Below, one piece after another: positions 17,872 to 27,323 of a stretch of DNA of 60,614 nucleotides. The position numbers and the translations under genes were made by a program. Positions within the stretch are counted from its first letter, which is position 1. Each line of letters starts with the position of its first letter. Location of the stretch: positions 1 through 60,614 of the forward strand of contig PEAO01000005.1 in the NCBI GenBank assembly GCA_002753615.1, given 5' to 3'. The notes under the pieces were generated by a model that did no database searches, was not told the DNA's origin, and was given only the letters and a program-made list of their open reading frames with translations. The DNA comes from Magnetococcales bacterium DCbin2. GTDB taxonomy: Bacteria; Pseudomonadota; Magnetococcia; Magnetococcales; UBA8363.

Positions 17872-19242
17872 ATGATTCAAAAAATTTTCTCCCACCCGCG
17901 AAATAACAGGTCCACGGATATGGAACGTCTGACCCCCTTTCTCCACACATCCCCTTCCCCTTGGCATACCGTTGTCCAAATGGAAAAAATTCTGATGAAC
18001 CACGGATTTGTCACACTCAACGAAGAATCCCAGTGGTCTTTGCATCCTGGGGGGCGATACATGGTCCAACGACAACCGGGGGCCATCATCGCCTTTGTCA
18101 TGCCTATCCAAGCGCAAACACATTACGGCGAAGATCTTCCCAAAATCCGCCTCGCGTGTGCCCATACCGACAGCCCTGGTTTAAAACTGAAACCAACGCC
18201 GTGCAAACGCAAATCCGACCATATCGTCTTGGATGTGGAGGTGTATGGTTCCCCTCTTCTGACCACTTGGTTTGACCGCGAACTGGGGATGGCGGGACAA
18301 CTCACCCTGATCAATGCCGATTCCCGGTTGCGCCATGTTCTCTTCGACCTGAACGAACCGGTAGCCATCCTTCCCAGCTTGGCCATCCACCTGAATCGTG
18401 AGGCCAACGACGGTGCCAAAATCCGCCGTCATGACGATCTTTCCCCTCTTCTTCTCCAAAATATCTGCGACAAAAATCAGGATCCCCTCCCCCCGTTTCG
18501 TGATTGGATCATAGAACGCCTGGGTGTCCAATATCCTGATGACAATTTTCACGGATGGGATCCCATTTCCTGGGAATTATCGCTGGTCGATGTCGCCCCG
18601 CCCCGTTGCATAGGGGGTGAGAAGGGATGGATCACCGCCGGGCGGTTGGACAATCTTCTGAGTTGTTTTGCTGCGGTCACCGCGTTAACATCTGCCGTGA
18701 TCCCGATGGAAAAAGGGGGTGGGGTATTGCCTATGATAGCCTGTTTCAACCACGAGGAGGTTGGCAGTCTGAGTCCTGTGGGGGCGCAAGGGGTGTTTCT
18801 AAGATCGGTCCTCGAACGTCTGTTCACCGATCCGGGGCAATTGGGGCGGGTTCTGTCCAGTGCCACCATGGCCTCGGTAGACAATGCCCACGGAATACAT
18901 CCCAATTTTTCCGACAAATACGATAGCAACAACGCCCCCCGCCTCAATGCCGGGATCGTCTTTAAACATAATGCCAATCAACGCTACGCCCACTCGGCTG
19001 TCGCCGAAGGGGAACTCAAAGGGTTATGTCGTCGGCTCGCCATCCCCTGGCAGGATTTTGCCATGCGTGCCGACCTCCCCTGCGGCAGCACCATCGGCCC
19101 CACCCTTTCGGCCAGCCTGGGAATCAAAGCCATGGATCTGGGGGTCGCCTCCTGGGCCATGCATTCCATCCGCGAAACGGCAGGTTTGGCAGACATTCGC
19201 CATCTGCAAACCCTGTTGACCCATTTTTTTTCCACCCCTTGA
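17872..19242 (+). CDS. apeB: M18 family aspartyl aminopeptidase
   Basis: A 456-residue dinuclear zinc aminopeptidase that removes N-terminal acidic residues from peptides in the cytosol. Metal-site motifs are CAHTDSPGLKLKP, GGRLDNL-like AGRLDNLLSCFAAV, CFNHEEVGSLSPVGAQG and the late IRETAGLADI histidine region. HTSPSPWHTV is the usual M18 opening. That motif begins near residue 26, so the ATG at 17920 is a possible alternative start. Neither start has a strong ribosome site. It diverges from the glycosyltransferase operon. The esterase gene follows after 23 nt. Confidence 0.93.
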   Translation: MIQKIFSHPRNNRSTDMERLTPFLHTSPSPWHTVVQMEKILMNHGFVTLNEESQWSLHPGGRYMVQRQPGAIIAFVMPIQAQTHYGEDLPKIRLACAHTDSPGLKLKPTPCKRKSDHIVLDVEVYGSPLLTTWFDRELGMAGQLTLINADSRLRHVLFDLNEPVAILPSLAIHLNREANDGAKIRRHDDLSPLLLQNICDKNQDPLPPFRDWIIERLGVQYPDDNFHGWDPISWELSLVDVAPPRCIGGEKGWITAGRLDNLLSCFAAVTALTSAVIPMEKGGGVLPMIACFNHEEVGSLSPVGAQGVFLRSVLERLFTDPGQLGRVLSSATMASVDNAHGIHPNFSDKYDSNNAPRLNAGIVFKHNANQRYAHSAVAEGELKGLCRRLAIPWQDFAMRADLPCGSTIGPTLSASLGIKAMDLGVASWAMHSIRETAGLADIRHLQTLLTHFFSTP

Positions 19243-19265
19243 CAACATGATCCCGGTAATTTGCC

Positions 19266-20147
19266 ATGAAAACCCTATTGCGACAAATACTGAAACCCCG
19301 ATCATTAACCCCAATCATTTATCTAGCAGTCATATTTTTGTTCTTCGTGGCGGTTTCCAAAGCCCAGGCCGCCAATCCCCCTTCGTCCAGTCTGCTCCTG
19401 GTCCACGGTTATGCCAGCGACCCCGATGCTTGGCGTGACAGCGGTATCCTCGCCATCCTGGAAAAAAACAATTGGCACCCCGGTGGCACCTTTCTGGTGG
19501 AACCCAACGGACGTTTCCACTTGAAAGCCACCTCCAGCACCCCGACGCAGCATTATTACCTAGTTGATCTCCCCTCGGAAGCCCCCATACGATACCAGGG
19601 GACCATCCTAGAAGCCATCGTCGCCTCCCTCTTGCAAAAACAGCCCAAGACGCTGCTTTTTGCCGCCGGTCATTCCGCCGGTGGCGTCGCCTTACGGTTG
19701 GCCATGGTGGAACGCCCGGACCTCGGCATTCGCGGGTTGATCACCATCGCCGCCCCCCATCGTGGGACCGATACCGCCCGATTGGCCAATTTCATCACCC
19801 AAACCCCTCTGGCCATGATCACCCCCTTGACCGGTCTGGGAACGCTGAACCGTTCCCAGGGACTCTATGCCGATCTGGACCCCGAACAACCGGGCAATTT
19901 TTTGTTTTGGCTCAACCACCGGGAACACCCCAAGGCTTACTATTTGTCCATCATCCGCAAACCCGAAGGACTTCTCTCCATCGATCCCATCGTCCCCTCT
20001 GAAAGTCAGGATCTCACCCAAGTTCAAGCCCTGGGGCGGCGGGCGGAACGGGTCACTTCCGGGTCGGGCCACGCATTACAAGCCAACGATGGCAATCTCA
20101 TCGCCGATACCTTGGACCGATGGATTGCCCAGGAGAGCAAACCCTAA
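19266..20147 (+). CDS. Exported alpha/beta hydrolase (lipase/esterase-like)
   Basis: A 293-residue alpha/beta hydrolase with an N-terminal signal or anchor, about residues 15-35 (LTPIIYLAVIFLFFVAVS then KAQAAN). The oxyanion strand is LLLVHGYASDPDAW. The nucleophile elbow is FAAGHSAGGVAL, with Ser in GHSAG. The segment IRGLITIAAPHRGT is typical of triacylglycerol-lipase/PGAP1-like enzymes. The acid and histidine are likely within the last 70 residues (GSGHALQANDGNL). Periplasmic esterase or lipase activity is inferred; the substrate is unknown. It follows the aminopeptidase by 23 nt. Confidence 0.85.
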   Translation: MKTLLRQILKPRSLTPIIYLAVIFLFFVAVSKAQAANPPSSSLLLVHGYASDPDAWRDSGILAILEKNNWHPGGTFLVEPNGRFHLKATSSTPTQHYYLVDLPSEAPIRYQGTILEAIVASLLQKQPKTLLFAAGHSAGGVALRLAMVERPDLGIRGLITIAAPHRGTDTARLANFITQTPLAMITPLTGLGTLNRSQGLYADLDPEQPGNFLFWLNHREHPKAYYLSIIRKPEGLLSIDPIVPSESQDLTQVQALGRRAERVTSGSGHALQANDGNLIADTLDRWIAQESKP

Positions 20148-20178
20148 GCTCCATCCTCCACATCCCTAAGGGCATCGT

Positions 20179-21162
20179 TCACAACGGTCCGCCACGCCCC
20201 ACCCAGCGGTGAATGCGGTTGATGATTTTTTTTTGCTCCGCGTCGCTCAAACTGGCATACAATGGCAAGGTTAATCCGTGCGCCTCCAAACGCCGACGCC
20301 CGGCCATCGTCTGCACCTCTGGACAGGAAAAAGGCCAGGGGGAACCCGTCTGGATGCCTCCCTTGTGTAAAAACTTTCGCAACCCTTCCCGCCGGGATGG
20401 ATCGTGAAACATCAGAGTGAATCCATGCCACCACTGCGGTGAGTACACCCTGGGTGCCATGAAAAACCACCCCCCCGTGCGCAACGCAAGATATCGGGAA
20501 GCCAATAATGAACGCCGGCTCAACAGCGCGTCCATCTGTTCCAACTGCGACAGACCGACACGGGCCATCAACGCCGACGGATACCGACGATGCGCCTGAA
20601 GCCGTGCAATCAACGATTCGTCCCGACACATGACCAGCCCCGCATTCCCCCCCTGGATCATGGCATTCCCATCCAGTGCCATCAATTGAATATCACCCCT
20701 GCCCGTCCCCGGCAACGGGGCCGGCATTGAGGAAATATCCTCCAACACCACCCAGGAACCCGTAGGAGCTGGCACAACAACTCCTTGAAAATGTTCCATC
20801 ATGACCCCGACGAAATCACCCCCGACTGGAAAATCCGGTCGTTCCCAAGGATCTTGATCGTGGTAGACCACACGCATCCAGGCAGCATCAAATCCTTCCC
20901 GCCACGCCGGATGCATCCCCGCCCCTACGGCGATGCGGTCACCATCCCGCCAACCCAATGCCCCCTTAAGAGCCACAATACAATCGACCGGATCATCGAA
21001 TAAAATCGCCTTGCGATCCCACAATTGCGACCAAGCCAATTCCCAGCGCGTTACCAGATGGTCATCCTGGAATGGAAAAATTCCCAGTTGATGCGCCAGG
21101 GCATCCCTGTCCATAGTGGTCAGGTCGGGACGCATCAGGGGTATCGAAGTCCTCGCGCCCAC
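20179..21162 (-). CDS. DegT/DnrJ/EryC1-like fold protein lacking the PLP lysine
   Basis: A 327-residue protein with the outline of the DegT/DnrJ/EryC1/StrS sugar aminotransferase family: IPLMRPDL at the start, VVLEDISSMPAPL matching the PLP-contacting Glu-Asp stretch (about residues 141-142), then GDIQLMALDGNAMIQGGNAG. In active family members the last region reads like SFHxTKN and carries the Schiff-base lysine. Here there is no lysine for more than 30 residues around it and Asn or Ala falls at the position. It may be a pseudoenzyme or use different chemistry, as ColD does with histidine. The GTG at 21162 has AGGAAA 7 nt upstream and is preferred over a GTG 20 codons earlier. Confidence 0.6.
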   Translation of the reverse strand: MGARTSIPLMRPDLTTMDRDALAHQLGIFPFQDDHLVTRWELAWSQLWDRKAILFDDPVDCIVALKGALGWRDGDRIAVGAGMHPAWREGFDAAWMRVVYHDQDPWERPDFPVGGDFVGVMMEHFQGVVVPAPTGSWVVLEDISSMPAPLPGTGRGDIQLMALDGNAMIQGGNAGLVMCRDESLIARLQAHRRYPSALMARVGLSQLEQMDALLSRRSLLASRYLALRTGGWFFMAPRVYSPQWWHGFTLMFHDPSRREGLRKFLHKGGIQTGSPWPFSCPEVQTMAGRRRLEAHGLTLPLYASLSDAEQKKIINRIHRWVGRGGPL

Positions 21163-21387
21163 CCAGTCTTTCCTGGAAACTTTCCACACAATCCACACTC
21201 CTGGTTGACCTTGCTCGACCACACATTTTTTTCAGGGTTCAGAAATACTGCCTTTTCCAAAAACACGGATGATGACAAGGGGAACATTGTCGGGGTATAA
21301 TCGTTTCGAGGGGTGTAAAGAAAGTCTTCAAGCCCCACCCCTCATCCGCCGAACAGTATTCAAAGGCACCCAAAACCGGATTGGAAC

Positions 21388-22134
21388 ATGTTCTCAACGC
21401 TGACGCCAAGATTCTTGAACAACAGGGAAATTAGATCCTGGTTCGTCGCCGTACACGCCGTAGGGACGCGGATTTTTGCCTTGACCCACCTTTCCGCCCT
21501 TTCCAACCCCCATCTTTTTCACCACTGGGATGTCAAAGCCAGATTGGCGGCACTCTTTTCCATCCCTGCGCTGTCCATCCCCCGTGCGCCCCATCTCAGT
21601 CTCCACCTCCCGCACCACCAGACTCTCGCCACATGGTTGGAGAACATGCATCACATCTTGGTCCGTATCAACCCCCTTGTCCATCTCGACGACCGATACG
21701 TCCCTCACCCAAGTGACATCGCCCGACATATGGTACAGGTCTCCCGCGACATGTGGGCCATCACCCTGGAACATCTCGTCATTTTCCTGGGCGGCTACGA
21801 ACAGTTGGAAATTATCATCAAAACCGACCATTATCCCAAACAAATCATCACCACCGCGAAAGGAAAACGGATCATCGTTTTTGGCAGCGGTTCGGATGAT
21901 CCCAAAGGAAAAAAGGAATATATCCATATTCCCGATGATGAATTATTCCATGAACACCTGATCATCGGTTACAGCCGATTTCATGGTTGGCGAATCCAGA
22001 AGATGGAGGGCGAGTTTGGCTGCGGCTTTCAATATTCTACCGATAGCCTCAACGCCTCTTATCCTCTCACCGACTGTGCCATCATGCGGATTGGTCACAC
22101 CTCCATCCTCATCAATATCCATAACAAACACTAG
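21388..22134 (+). CDS. Hypothetical protein (248 aa)
   Basis: I do not recognise this gene. The soluble product is rich in histidine in its first half (FHHWDVKARL, HHQTLATWLENMHHI). Its second half is more conserved-looking: AITLEHLVIFLGGYEQLEI, then GKRIIVFGSGSDD and FGCGFQYSTDSLN. There is no signal peptide or membrane helix. The frame is long, has codon use like its neighbours and is followed by another unknown gene 73 nt downstream on the same strand. No good ribosome site precedes the ATG, so the start may be wrong. Confidence 0.6.
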   Translation: MFSTLTPRFLNNREIRSWFVAVHAVGTRIFALTHLSALSNPHLFHHWDVKARLAALFSIPALSIPRAPHLSLHLPHHQTLATWLENMHHILVRINPLVHLDDRYVPHPSDIARHMVQVSRDMWAITLEHLVIFLGGYEQLEIIIKTDHYPKQIITTAKGKRIIVFGSGSDDPKGKKEYIHIPDDELFHEHLIIGYSRFHGWRIQKMEGEFGCGFQYSTDSLNASYPLTDCAIMRIGHTSILINIHNKH

Positions 22135-22207
22135 CCTGGATCGTCGCGCCGTCCTGCGTGCCTGATGCGGGTTCTGCGGGAGGCTCCTCAAGATAACCGC
22201 CTGTTTG

Positions 22208-22960
22208 ATGAAAACCCCCGCAACCATTCACACCACCTATCTGGTCATTATCGCCCTGGCTTGCCTGGGAGCGATTGTTTCCATCGACTTTGGCGATGTT
22301 GAATTTTTCCGCCGGTTGACGTATGCGCTGATCATTGCCGCCTTGGCCGTCTCCATTTTATCCATCGTCTATGTTTTCCTGAGCAACACAACCATCCCAA
22401 CCACCCTCAAGACGGTAGAACGGATTTCGGTCCGTATCCACGATGCCGCCCAACAGTTTGACATGCGACCAGAATCGGTCAAAGAATTCGAGGCATTGTC
22501 AGGACTGATCCGTAGCGAATCCCAGCGGTTGCATCAGGAGATACAGACGCTGACAGCGAAAACCAGCCAAAAATCCGACGATGATTTGGACAGCCTTTCC
22601 ACACGGGTACTCGACGCCAGCGCACCCATGGGGTTGGTGTTGTTATATGCCGTATCTCTTGCGTTCAAAAAACAGAAAAATTTGGAGTTGAAAGTGTTGT
22701 GCCAAACTGTGGCATTGCCTGACGGCTCGGAATTTTATTTCCAGGGATGGATCCTGGCCATGACGACGACGGGACTGCTCAAAACGCGGTTTGATGATCA
22801 GTTAACCGCCATTGTCGAATATGTCCACCCCTCTCTCCAGGAAGGTATTCAAAAACGGATTCCAGAAAAAATTGCGCAACTCAAAGAGGCTGGAGACGAT
22901 GCCTATGCCACGAACATCATGGCGACAGTGGCCCAACTGGAAAAGTTTTTTGAACCCTGA
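22208..22960 (+). CDS. Membrane-anchored coiled-coil hypothetical protein
   Basis: A 250-residue protein with two N-terminal membrane helices, about residues 10-27 (TYLVIIALACLGAIVS) and 36-58 (LIIAALAVSILSIVYVFL). A cytoplasmic helical part follows (RIHDAAQQFDMRPESV, SESQRLHQEIQTL) and a C-terminal domain of unknown fold. I do not recognise a family. The topology resembles a small scaffold or signalling adaptor. It lies between another unknown gene and a degenerate GGDEF gene that converges on it, with an MCP beyond, so a chemosensory link is possible but unsupported. Confidence 0.62.
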   Translation: MKTPATIHTTYLVIIALACLGAIVSIDFGDVEFFRRLTYALIIAALAVSILSIVYVFLSNTTIPTTLKTVERISVRIHDAAQQFDMRPESVKEFEALSGLIRSESQRLHQEIQTLTAKTSQKSDDDLDSLSTRVLDASAPMGLVLLYAVSLAFKKQKNLELKVLCQTVALPDGSEFYFQGWILAMTTTGLLKTRFDDQLTAIVEYVHPSLQEGIQKRIPEKIAQLKEAGDDAYATNIMATVAQLEKFFEP

Positions 22961-22980
22961 TTCCCGTTTCAGGTTTCACC

Positions 22981-23922
22981 CTATTTTTGATCCGCATTAA
23001 AGAACGCCAGACCCCGTTTCAACAGGGTATGATTGTCCTCACCTTTTTTGGATACCAGTGCCGTCGTTTGCGTGTCTAGCGTGTATGTTCTACCGTCAAG
23101 CCCTTTGACCTTGATCGCCAGTTGCGATGCAACGCGACGCGCCAATGCCGTGGCCAATGGCAGGCGAATATTGCAGAGATACAACCCCATATGTTCAGCA
23201 TCCAACACCCCAAAAGCATCCTGAGATTTGGCCTCAAGCTTGAGAATATCCTGGATACGTTGTGCCAACCGTTCCAGCGTGTTGGACGGGGTACGCACCA
23301 AAAGTCTGTGGATGTTGGCCAACTTGATGACGACCAACACCGAAGGTTGTCCTGAAGCGATACCCGGTGCGACCCGATCCGCAAAGTCCTGGGGAGAGGG
23401 GAGACCATGCCGCACCCATGTATCACACAACCCCGATGATTCGGATAAAGTCCCAACCTCCGAAACCGGGTTAGCAAAGGATGATTCTTCAACCGGTGAC
23501 GACACGCTGGACACTGGAAAACATGCCCCAACATCCGTCTCCCAACCGGGCAGGTTGGTATCGAGAACCTGCTTGAGACCGCTTTCCTGCTTTTTGATTT
23601 CCTGCTGAAGATCATCGCTGGCTTGTCTGAATTGACCCACCTCATGCAAGAGCATGGTTTTGATATCGAACAGGCGCGATGGGGGAGGATTTTGGTTGAT
23701 CTCCGCACCCAAAGCCTGAACCCTTTGGTCAATCCCCTCCATCATCGATTTGGCTTGATTCATCCGTCCGAGAAAACCAACCATGGCTTCCCTGGCCTTG
23801 TTCATCCACCCCAAGGGGGGGGGCTGCGGTCCCTCCAGAAGGGCCAAAGCCTGGGAAACTTTAGGTGGATCGTTTTTTAAATACGTAATGACATGAAACA
23901 ATTCTTCGTCTGAAAGGGGCAT
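22981..23922 (-). CDS. Degenerate GGDEF-like protein
   Basis: A 313-residue soluble protein. The N-terminal half is helical with a coiled coil (ASDDLQQEIKKQESGL). The C-terminal 150 residues keep the outline of a diguanylate cyclase domain: VLVVIKLANIHRLL for strand 1, LERLAQRIQDIL for the first helix, FGVLDAEHMGLYLC at the hairpin, ALARRVASQLAIKV and a closing LLKRGLAFFNADQ. The GGDEF signature is replaced by LDAEH, so cyclase activity is unlikely. It may bind a partner or nucleotide instead. GGAACG precedes the ATG. Assignment rests on spacing and hydrophobic pattern, not on motif identity. Confidence 0.55.
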   Translation of the reverse strand: MPLSDEELFHVITYLKNDPPKVSQALALLEGPQPPPLGWMNKAREAMVGFLGRMNQAKSMMEGIDQRVQALGAEINQNPPPSRLFDIKTMLLHEVGQFRQASDDLQQEIKKQESGLKQVLDTNLPGWETDVGACFPVSSVSSPVEESSFANPVSEVGTLSESSGLCDTWVRHGLPSPQDFADRVAPGIASGQPSVLVVIKLANIHRLLVRTPSNTLERLAQRIQDILKLEAKSQDAFGVLDAEHMGLYLCNIRLPLATALARRVASQLAIKVKGLDGRTYTLDTQTTALVSKKGEDNHTLLKRGLAFFNADQK

Positions 23923-24083
23923 AAACGTTCCAGTAAGCTGGCAGTGAGCTGGATTCCACGTATATCATCTTTCTGCGTCGCACGTAAATTGACTTACGAT
24001 GCGTTCTTGTGTTCACGATAAAGGAATCATCTGTTAAACTCCTGAGGAATGGTCCATTTTAAAATAGGGAGGGATGTGTTTCC

Positions 24084-26405
24084 ATGGGTTGGCATCACAG
24101 TTTGCGTTTTAAAATCGTATTGTTGATCATGATCTCCATGGTGGCCATGGGGATGGTGTTCAGTTATCTCAGTTACCGCGAAGCGCACCAGGCCATTCAA
24201 CGCCAAACGTTGGAAGCGACCAAAGTCTTCAACGACATTTTACAAAACCAAATTCACATTCGGGGTAAAGATCAATCCCTGGTGCTGGAATCGCTGGCCA
24301 ATGATCGCGCCATCATCGCCGCATTTTCTGCTCAGGATCGTAAACTTCTCGCCGATCTCACCGTCCCGTTTTTTAAAAACCGGATGCTGCCCCACTACGG
24401 GATCGATCAATTTCAGTTTCATCTCCCCCCCGCAACCAGCTTCCTGAGAGTCCATAAACCGGAACAATTTGGGGATGACCTTTCTTCCTTTCGCAAGACG
24501 GTGTTGGCAGCCAATCAAACGCAAAAACCGGTCATCGGGTTGGAAGTGGGTCGCGCCGGCCCGGGGTTACGGGTGGTATACCCACTCTTTCAAGGGGGAA
24601 AACTGCTTGGTTCTGCGGAGTTGGGAGGCAGTCTCGAAGAAATTTTGTCCGTCGCCCGTGATATCACCAAATTGGAGTTTGCCATTGGCATCAAAGAATC
24701 CATCTTTACGGCAGCCAAACGTTTTGCCGACAATCAATCCGATATCGTGGTGGGTGATACGATCTACTATAGTTTTTCTTCCCCCGATATTCGCGGTCTT
24801 GCCGCCATCGCCACGCAAACGACTGCGGAACCGCTTCCCCAATCGGATGGTAAACGGTGGATAGCATCCCGTTTTCCCTTGAATGATTTCAGTGACCAGG
24901 AGATCGGCAGCATATTGGTCCTCAACGATGTCACCATGCTTCTTGCTGAAGCCCGTAATCATGCACTCCAAAAGATTTTTCTGATCATGACCATGATTGT
25001 GGCTGTCAGTTTTGGCATAGTCGCACTGCTCCAAAGATTGGTGTTAAAACCCGTCAATGCGATTGTGCGAACAACAGCCCTGTTGGCCCAGGGGAATCTG
25101 ACCATCTCCATGGATCCAAACAAACAAGGTGAGTTTGGCGTATTGAATCGGGCCATGGATACCATGGTGACTTACTTGCGACGACTGGTGACAGGAATTG
25201 TCGGCCATTCCAACGAATTAACCAAAAGTGCAACCCATCTCAATCAGGTGGCCAACGACCTGTCATCCGGCGCGGAGGAACTACGCAATAAAGGTGCTAA
25301 AGTCAATGCCATCTCGGATCATCTCAATCGCAACATGACGGAGGTGGAAGAGGCGGTCCATGCCATGTCCGGTTATATGACGGAGGTATTGACCTCCGCG
25401 CAGAACATCAATCAAAACATGGCGACCATTTCCGCAGCAGCAGAGGAAGCCGCTGCCAGCTTGGATGCCGTGGCTAATGCTTCCGGCAAACAATCGGAAG
25501 GGATGAGCCAAGTTCGGGGGGCCTCGGAGCGTTCCAGCAAAAATATTGCTACCGTGGCAGAATCGGTCGCACAAATGAATGTTTCCCTCACAGGGGTCAA
25601 AGATCGATGTGCCGCCGCCGCCGCCGAATCGGACCTAGCCCATCAAGAGGTCGAAGCCAATGGTGCCGTTATGGCCAGATTGGCGCAATCGGCACAGGAA
25701 ATCATGAAAGTGGTAGGACTCATCCGCGATATCGCCGAACAGACCAATATGCTCGCCCTCAACGCTGCCATTGAGGCGGCAGGTGCGGGAGATTCGGGTA
25801 AAGGTTTTGCCGTTGTCGCCATGGAGGTCAAAGAACTGGCAAGACAAACCGGAGACGCTACCAACCAAATCCAGGACAAAATTGTCCAAATTCAAGATCA
25901 AACCAAAAGCGTCAACGACGCCATGCTGGGGATGAATCAATGGGTAACCCGCATCCGCAATACAAATAGTTATATCTTGGATGCCATGGTCGAACAATCC
26001 AACTCTGTCACAGACATTACCCAATCCATGGAAGAGGTGGCCAAAGAGACCGAAGCGGTATCACACTTGGTCGGAGAAATGACTTTGGAAGTCAGCGAGG
26101 TCAGCCGTAGCGTGAGTGAGATTGCGCTGGGTATCAGTGAGGTCACACGCAATGTATCCTCAGCCTCCACGGGGGTGGATGAGATGACCCATTCCGTAGA
26201 AAACACTTCGGCCCATGGAGAAAAAATCAACCATGCCGTCGCCGAAACTGTTTTTAAAGCGATGGAACTGACTCACAACATGGGTGAGGTTCACCAGGAA
26301 GCCGACAAAATGGTCACCATCAGTACCTCCGTCACCGAGTTGGCCCAGGCTTCCAAAAACATCGCAAACCTGTTGGATCAGGAGTTACGCCAATTTCAAG
26401 TTTAG
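24084..26405 (+). CDS. Methyl-accepting chemotaxis protein
   Basis: A 773-residue transmembrane chemoreceptor. Membrane helix 1 spans about residues 10-30 ([16 protein letters not shown]). The periplasmic sensor to about residue 290 looks like the dCache_3 type: [16 protein letters not shown] and [17 protein letters not shown]. Membrane helix 2 ([19 protein letters not shown]) leads into a HAMP domain, then a long cytoplasmic coiled coil. The signalling tip at about 546-595 reads [19 protein letters not shown] and [15 protein letters not shown], which contacts CheA and CheW. There is no C-terminal CheR tether pentapeptide. Dcache_3 receptors are common in aquatic and magnetotactic bacteria. 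The ligand is unknown. No che genes are nearby. Confidence 0.95.
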   Translation: MGWHHSLRFKIVLLIMISMVAMGMVFSYLSYREAHQAIQRQTLEATKVFNDILQNQIHIRGKDQSLVLESLANDRAIIAAFSAQDRKLLADLTVPFFKNRMLPHYGIDQFQFHLPPATSFLRVHKPEQFGDDLSSFRKTVLAANQTQKPVIGLEVGRAGPGLRVVYPLFQGGKLLGSAELGGSLEEILSVARDITKLEFAIGIKESIFTAAKRFADNQSDIVVGDTIYYSFSSPDIRGLAAIATQTTAEPLPQSDGKRWIASRFPLNDFSDQEIGSILVLNDVTMLLAEARNHALQKIFLIMTMIVAVSFGIVALLQRLVLKPVNAIVRTTALLAQGNLTISMDPNKQGEFGVLNRAMDTMVTYLRRLVTGIVGHSNELTKSATHLNQVANDLSSGAEELRNKGAKVNAISDHLNRNMTEVEEAVHAMSGYMTEVLTSAQNINQNMATISAAAEEAAASLDAVANASGKQSEGMSQVRGASERSSKNIATVAESVAQMNVSLTGVKDRCAAAAAESDLAHQEVEANGAVMARLAQSAQEIMKVVGLIRDIAEQTNMLALNAAIEAAGAGDSGKGFAVVAMEVKELARQTGDATNQIQDKIVQIQDQTKSVNDAMLGMNQWVTRIRNTNSYILDAMVEQSNSVTDITQSMEEVAKETEAVSHLVGEMTLEVSEVSRSVSEIALGISEVTRNVSSASTGVDEMTHSVENTSAHGEKINHAVAETVFKAMELTHNMGEVHQEADKMVTISTSVTELAQASKNIANLLDQELRQFQV

Positions 26406-26481
26406 CGTCTCCTGTTGTTTTTAAATCGGACAACCGAATACTCACTCAAATAACCAAGATGGTTCACTACCGGAGGAAGTC

Positions 26482-26814
26482 ATGAAAAATATTTTTAGAA
26501 TATTCATGATCGCGCTTGCGTTTACGATTGTTGCACCGGAACACGCTACCGCCAGGATGAAAAAATCTCAAGAACAAAGCATTGATTTTTCAAGTTTTAC
26601 CTGCTCTTCCTTCATCAAGGAAATGGCCGACTCCAGCGAAGAAGATGCCGGTGCCGTCCTGCTGTGGCTTGATGGATATCTCAGTGGAGTTTCTGGAGAT
26701 ACCGTCCTCCATTGGAAAGGTTTTGAACAATTTGCAGAAAATCTCGTAACCCACTGTCAGGAAAACAGAGATCAAATGTTGTTGGATGCCGCAAAAAACG
26801 TGGGCATCGAATAA
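26482..26814 (+). CDS. HdeA/HdeB-like periplasmic protein
   Basis: A 110-residue exported protein. Residues 1-24 are a signal peptide (IFMIALAFTIVAPEHATA). The mature part has the HdeA pattern: FTCSSFIKEMADSSEED, then VLLWLDGYLSG and a second cysteine in LVTHCQENRDQML, giving the single disulfide of the family. HdeA proteins act as acid-activated periplasmic chaperones in enteric bacteria, and relatives elsewhere have no proven role. GGAGGA lies close before the ATG. A strong inverted repeat follows 32 nt after the stop. Confidence 0.8.
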   Translation: MKNIFRIFMIALAFTIVAPEHATARMKKSQEQSIDFSSFTCSSFIKEMADSSEEDAGAVLLWLDGYLSGVSGDTVLHWKGFEQFAENLVTHCQENRDQMLLDAAKNVGIE

Positions 26815-26845
26815 GAAAAACCAGTTCACTTCCCGTCCTATGCAA

Positions 26846-26884
26846 AAGGGCGGAAGCATCCATAAACACAATGCTTCCGCCCTT
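26846..26884 (+). terminator. Perfect 14-bp stem-loop after the HdeA-like gene
   Basis: AAGGGCGGAAGCAT pairs exactly with ATGCTTCCGCCCTT across an 11-nt loop. On the plus strand it lacks a T-run (only TT follows), so rho-independent termination may be inefficient. On the minus strand CCCTTTTGC follows. It probably terminates or stabilises the hdeA transcript. Confidence 0.6.
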
Positions 26885-27323
26885 GGGATGGTCCGTCCCC
26901 AAAGAGACATTCCCCAAAAGCGTCAACCCCGAATCAAAACCCGGTAGCCCCCGTCGCCATCACGCCGCACCACACCCCTTGAATCACCGTTCCTTAAGTC
27001 GTTTTCCCTTCAAAAATACGAAAAACACAATAACGAGATAATGGCCCCCAGATTGCAATTGTCAGCACATCGGGGTTGCGGTCCAAAAGTGATACCGCTG
27101 CTAAAAATGAGATTTACTATAAAAGAGTGCTGCTTAATGTTCGAGGATCCAACCCCGATGTCAAAAAAAAAGTAGATTTCGCGGAAGATACCAAAAAAAT
27201 AGTCAACGATTTGACAAAAGACCGGACAGAATCATTGTTCTGACACAAAGAACACGCTGCAAACTAAAAGCTAAAAAACTGATCCACATGATCTCACTTG
27301 AAAAGAAAGAATGACTAAACAAA
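26885..27323. other. Degraded intergenic stretch with a distant inverted repeat
   Basis: No intact gene is visible. ACATCGGGGTTG-type sequence at 27067-27078 recurs inverted at 27150-27161 (AACCCCGATGT), about 75 bp apart. A short coding-looking frame lies between and beyond (listed separately). Composition turns AT-rich towards 27300. The region reads as decayed accessory DNA leading into a broken recombinase. Confidence 0.45.
27076..27243 (+). pseudogene. Possible gene remnant or small ORF
   Basis: A frame open from 27034 to the TGA at 27243 has no ATG. The first usable start is a TTG at 27076, giving 55 residues with a soluble, charged, coding-like composition (KNEIYYKRVLLNVRG, KIVNDLTKDRTESLF). 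There is no good ribosome site. It may be the 3' end of a gene whose front was lost when the neighbouring recombinase region was rearranged. I do not recognise the protein. Confidence 0.3.

Noticed and set aside
27076-27121. Promoter for the broken recombinase
   Set aside because: No pair of -35 and -10 boxes with acceptable spacing could be placed with confidence in the AT-rich stretch.
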